Part shown: positions 61,985 to 64,000 of the stretch, in pieces
How the letters are laid out: each line of letters starts with the position of its first letter
Numbering within the stretch: the first letter of the stretch is position 1
Translations under genes and position numbers: made by a program
Source: Flavobacteriaceae bacterium Ap0902
Lineage (GTDB): Bacteria > Bacteroidota > Bacteroidia > Flavobacteriales > Weeksellaceae
Length of the DNA stretch: 64,000 nucleotides
NCBI GenBank assembly: GCA_009835005.1
Contig: WTFG01000001.1
Location: forward strand, 248,001 to 312,000
Reading direction: 5' to 3'
Notes under the pieces: model-generated
The model's input: the letters and a program-made list of their open reading frames with translations, nothing else
What the model was told of the DNA's origin: nothing
The model's database searches: none

Positions 61985-64000
61985 ATTCTTACTCATCATA
62001 ATCATAATTAGTTACTTAGCAGGGATATTTTACATCGCTTTTTGGGCAGAAAAAAGTAAAAAATCCAAGTGGGTAAACCATCCATTGGTTTATACCCTAT
62101 CTCTGGCTGTCTATTGTACAGCTTGGACGTATTATGGGAGCATAGGGTTAGCGGTGGATAATTCTTATGAATTTCTTCCTATATATTTAGGTCCAGTGAT
62201 AGCTCTTCCTTTATGGGTTGTTTTTACCAAAAAGATTATTTATCTCACCAAATCACACAACATCTCTAGCATGGCAGATTTTATATCCTTGCGTTATGGC
62301 AACAGTAGAATGCTGGGTGCGATTGTTACCCTCATCTGTTTGGTGGCAATAGTGCCTTATCTTTCTTTGCAGATAAAAGCAGTATCAGAATCCTTTCAGA
62401 TTTTGGTGGGAGAGGAATTTATCCATCAATATTTATGGCTAGACTTTACCTTTTATATCACTTGCATTTTGGCGTTGTTCGCCTCTTTTTTTGGTACACG
62501 ATCCTCTGACGCAAGTAATAGAAAAACTGGGATTGTGTTCTCTGTAGCCGTGGAATCCGTATTAAAACTTTCTTTTTTTGTAGCTTTTGGGCTATATGTA
62601 GTTTTTTATTTGTTTGATGGAACACAAGATTTGTATAATCAAATCAATGCAAGCCATCCAGAACTTTTGGCAACTAAGCTGAACCTAGTGGGAGGTTTAA
62701 ACTGGATGTTCGGGATAGCCCTTTCCTTTATGGTAATGTTTTTATTGCCTCGCCAGTTCCAAATGGGTGTAGTAGAATATGTAGGGAGGTTTCAAATGAA
62801 AACTGCTATTTGGGCTTTTCCCTTGTATTTATTAATCTTTAATTTATTTGTTTTATTCATTGCTTGGGCTGGCATGATTTTAATAGGAGGCAGCCCCAAT
62901 CAAGATTATTATAGCTTGTTAATCCCTCTAGCACAGGGACATAAATTTGTAGCAATCTTAGTGTTCCTTGGAGGGTTCTCCGCGGTGATTTCTATGGTGG
63001 TGGTATCCTCTATTGCGCTAGCAACCATGTTAAGCAATAATGTGATTATCCCGTATGGATATTTAGATGTGTTTGCCAAAAGGTTTTCTGTAGAAAATGA
63101 AAAATCAATTAAATTAATCAGAAGAGTCACCATCATTCTATTGATTTTCTTTGCATATTTTTTGTACATCAATTGGCAGAAAGAATTACCATTAATCTCC
63201 ATTGGTCTTATTTCTTTTGTAATCATTTCTCAATTGGCACCCTCCTTTTTTATAGGATTGTATTGGAGCAGAGGTTCTGCCTTGGCTGCTAAGTTGAGTA
63301 TTCTAAGCGGTTTTGCTATGGTAGGCATCACCCTACTGATTCCATTTACTTACAATGCTGTTTATAATGACGCGAGCATCATAGAAAATGGATATTTCGG
63401 GATGGAAACCTTGCGCCCTTATGCCTTGTTTGGGCTAGATTATTTAACCCCGATCAATCATGCTTTTTGTTGGTCTTTGATTGTGAACATGATGGTTTAT
63501 TTAATCTTATCTGTTTCTTTTAAAGGGCATTATAGAGAAAGAAATTATGGAGAAATGTTTGTGAATGCGGTAGAGATTTCGGGCCTGCAAGAGAATGCTT
63601 TTGTATGGAAGGGAGAAGCCTATTATGCAGATATCCAAGAATTGTTATTCCGTTTTTTGGGAGAGGAAAGGGGGGGTAGAGCCATTCGGATTTTCAAAAG
63701 AAAGTATAATATTTCTAATCAAGAAAAGTTGGCGGATGCAAGGTTTATTAATTTCTCAGAAAAACTACTCACAGGAACCATTGGTTCTGCCTCTGCTAGA
63801 ATATTAATCTCCTCTGTAGTCAAAGAAAAGCCTGTGACTCTACCAGAGGTTTTGAATATGCTAGAAGATAACAAAGAGGCAAGATTTGCCAATAAACAAC
63901 TCACAGCTCAATCTAGAAAGTTGACGAAATTGACAGAGGAACTCAAAAACGCAAATCAGGAATTAATAGACATAGACAGGCAGAAAGATAGTTTTTTAGA
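61977..64000 (+). CDS. CbrA-like SLC5 symporter-STAC-histidine kinase, 5' part
   Basis: I translated this frame by hand; it is open to the window end. The only plausible start is TTG at 61977, since an in-frame stop lies ten bases upstream. The first 520 residues are an SLC5-type transporter (LSLQIKAVSESFQ-like TM6, MLPRQFQMGVVEYVGRF, HKFVAILVFLGGFSAVISMVVVSS). Next comes a STAC-like domain (NYGEMFVNAVEISGL, FRFLGEERGGRAI). A coiled coil leads to DRQKDSFL at the edge, where the kinase H box normally begins. Such fusions sense carbon and nitrogen status. The response regulator is expected downstream, outside the window. Confidence 0.88.
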   Translation, partial: MNKFLLIIIIISYLAGIFYIAFWAEKSKKSKWVNHPLVYTLSLAVYCTAWTYYGSIGLAVDNSYEFLPIYLGPVIALPLWVVFTKKIIYLTKSHNISSMADFISLRYGNSRMLGAIVTLICLVAIVPYLSLQIKAVSESFQILVGEEFIHQYLWLDFTFYITCILALFASFFGTRSSDASNRKTGIVFSVAVESVLKLSFFVAFGLYVVFYLFDGTQDLYNQINASHPELLATKLNLVGGLNWMFGIALSFMVMFLLPRQFQMGVVEYVGRFQMKTAIWAFPLYLLIFNLFVLFIAWAGMILIGGSPNQDYYSLLIPLAQGHKFVAILVFLGGFSAVISMVVVSSIALATMLSNNVIIPYGYLDVFAKRFSVENEKSIKLIRRVTIILLIFFAYFLYINWQKELPLISIGLISFVIISQLAPSFFIGLYWSRGSALAAKLSILSGFAMVGITLLIPFTYNAVYNDASIIENGYFGMETLRPYALFGLDYLTPINHAFCWSLIVNMMVYLILSVSFKGHYRERNYGEMFVNAVEISGLQENAFVWKGEAYYADIQELLFRFLGEERGGRAIRIFKRKYNISNQEKLADARFINFSEKLLTGTIGSASARILISSVVKEKPVTLPEVLNMLEDNKEARFANKQLTAQSRKLTKLTEELKNANQELIDIDRQKDSFL

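Overview
The window looks like a chromosomal segment of a member of the Bacteroidota, most likely a marine-type Flavobacteriia. The base composition is AT-rich. Start regions lack Shine-Dalgarno sequences and are preceded by TAnnTTTG-type -7 boxes. The gene set is typical of the phylum: type IX secretion (T9SS) sorting domains, DUF2480, a DUF6952-like gene, a SusC/TonB-type receptor with a carboxypeptidase-regulatory plug extension, a FadL-type porin, and an SLC5 symporter fused to a histidine kinase. No genus can be assigned from the sequence alone.

Region 1 (1-1670) is housekeeping on the minus strand: the 5' part of comEC overlapping lpxB. Region 2 (about 1788-20870) is an accessory island and the most interesting part. 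It opens with a tRNA-like hairpin structure. Next come a Tat-signal TPR protein, a lamin-tail protein with a T9SS sorting domain, and a 2303-residue SpvB/FG-GAP/RHS polymorphic toxin. About 9.5 kb follow that hold a tandem array of displaced toxin C-termini (tips), each followed by a candidate immunity gene. Several tips begin with copies of one short, GC-rich constant box that is also present near the end of the large RHS gene. This is the layout expected if new tips enter by recombination behind the shared box and older tips are pushed downstream. The tips differ completely from one another: glycine-rich hydrophobic putative pore formers, an EF-hand-like tip, an HEGIH metallopeptidase-like tip, a permuted-papain-like tip, and headless fragments. 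Immunity candidates are small membrane proteins, lipoproteins and one soluble protein. Several copies are decaying: one has a frameshift at an (AT)7 tract, one a 4-nt duplication, and the last box is broken.

Region 3 (20955-42057) is core metabolism and maintenance: DUF2480, a peroxiredoxin-thioredoxin-DUF6952 cluster, pgi, fumC, bioB, an outer-membrane barrel, an FAD oxidoreductase, a FadL porin, an SGNH lipoprotein, deoC with an endonuclease/phosphatase, rarA, a thioesterase, a PfkB kinase, folE, cysS, a membrane protein, an LD-carboxypeptidase and YraN. Region 4 (42054-48903) is a PhoR/PhoB-like two-component pair divergent from a TonB-dependent receptor, a beta-helix lipoprotein and a T9SS-sorted protein; this may be a phosphate-responsive uptake locus. 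Region 5 (49216-57642) holds pyrD, an MDR oxidoreductase, an M3 peptidase, aroC, two unknown secreted proteins and an LpxD-like acyltransferase.

Region 6 (57719-64000) looks like one physiological unit. An IS1-InsA-like zinc-ribbon/HTH protein without a transposase domain sits behind a perfect 12-bp inverted repeat. After it come an outer-membrane porin, a DUF4212 subunit with its sodium:solute symporter (acetate/organic acid type), a tiny membrane protein, and a CbrA-like symporter-histidine kinase that runs off the window end. It reads as sensing and uptake of a small organic acid across both membranes.
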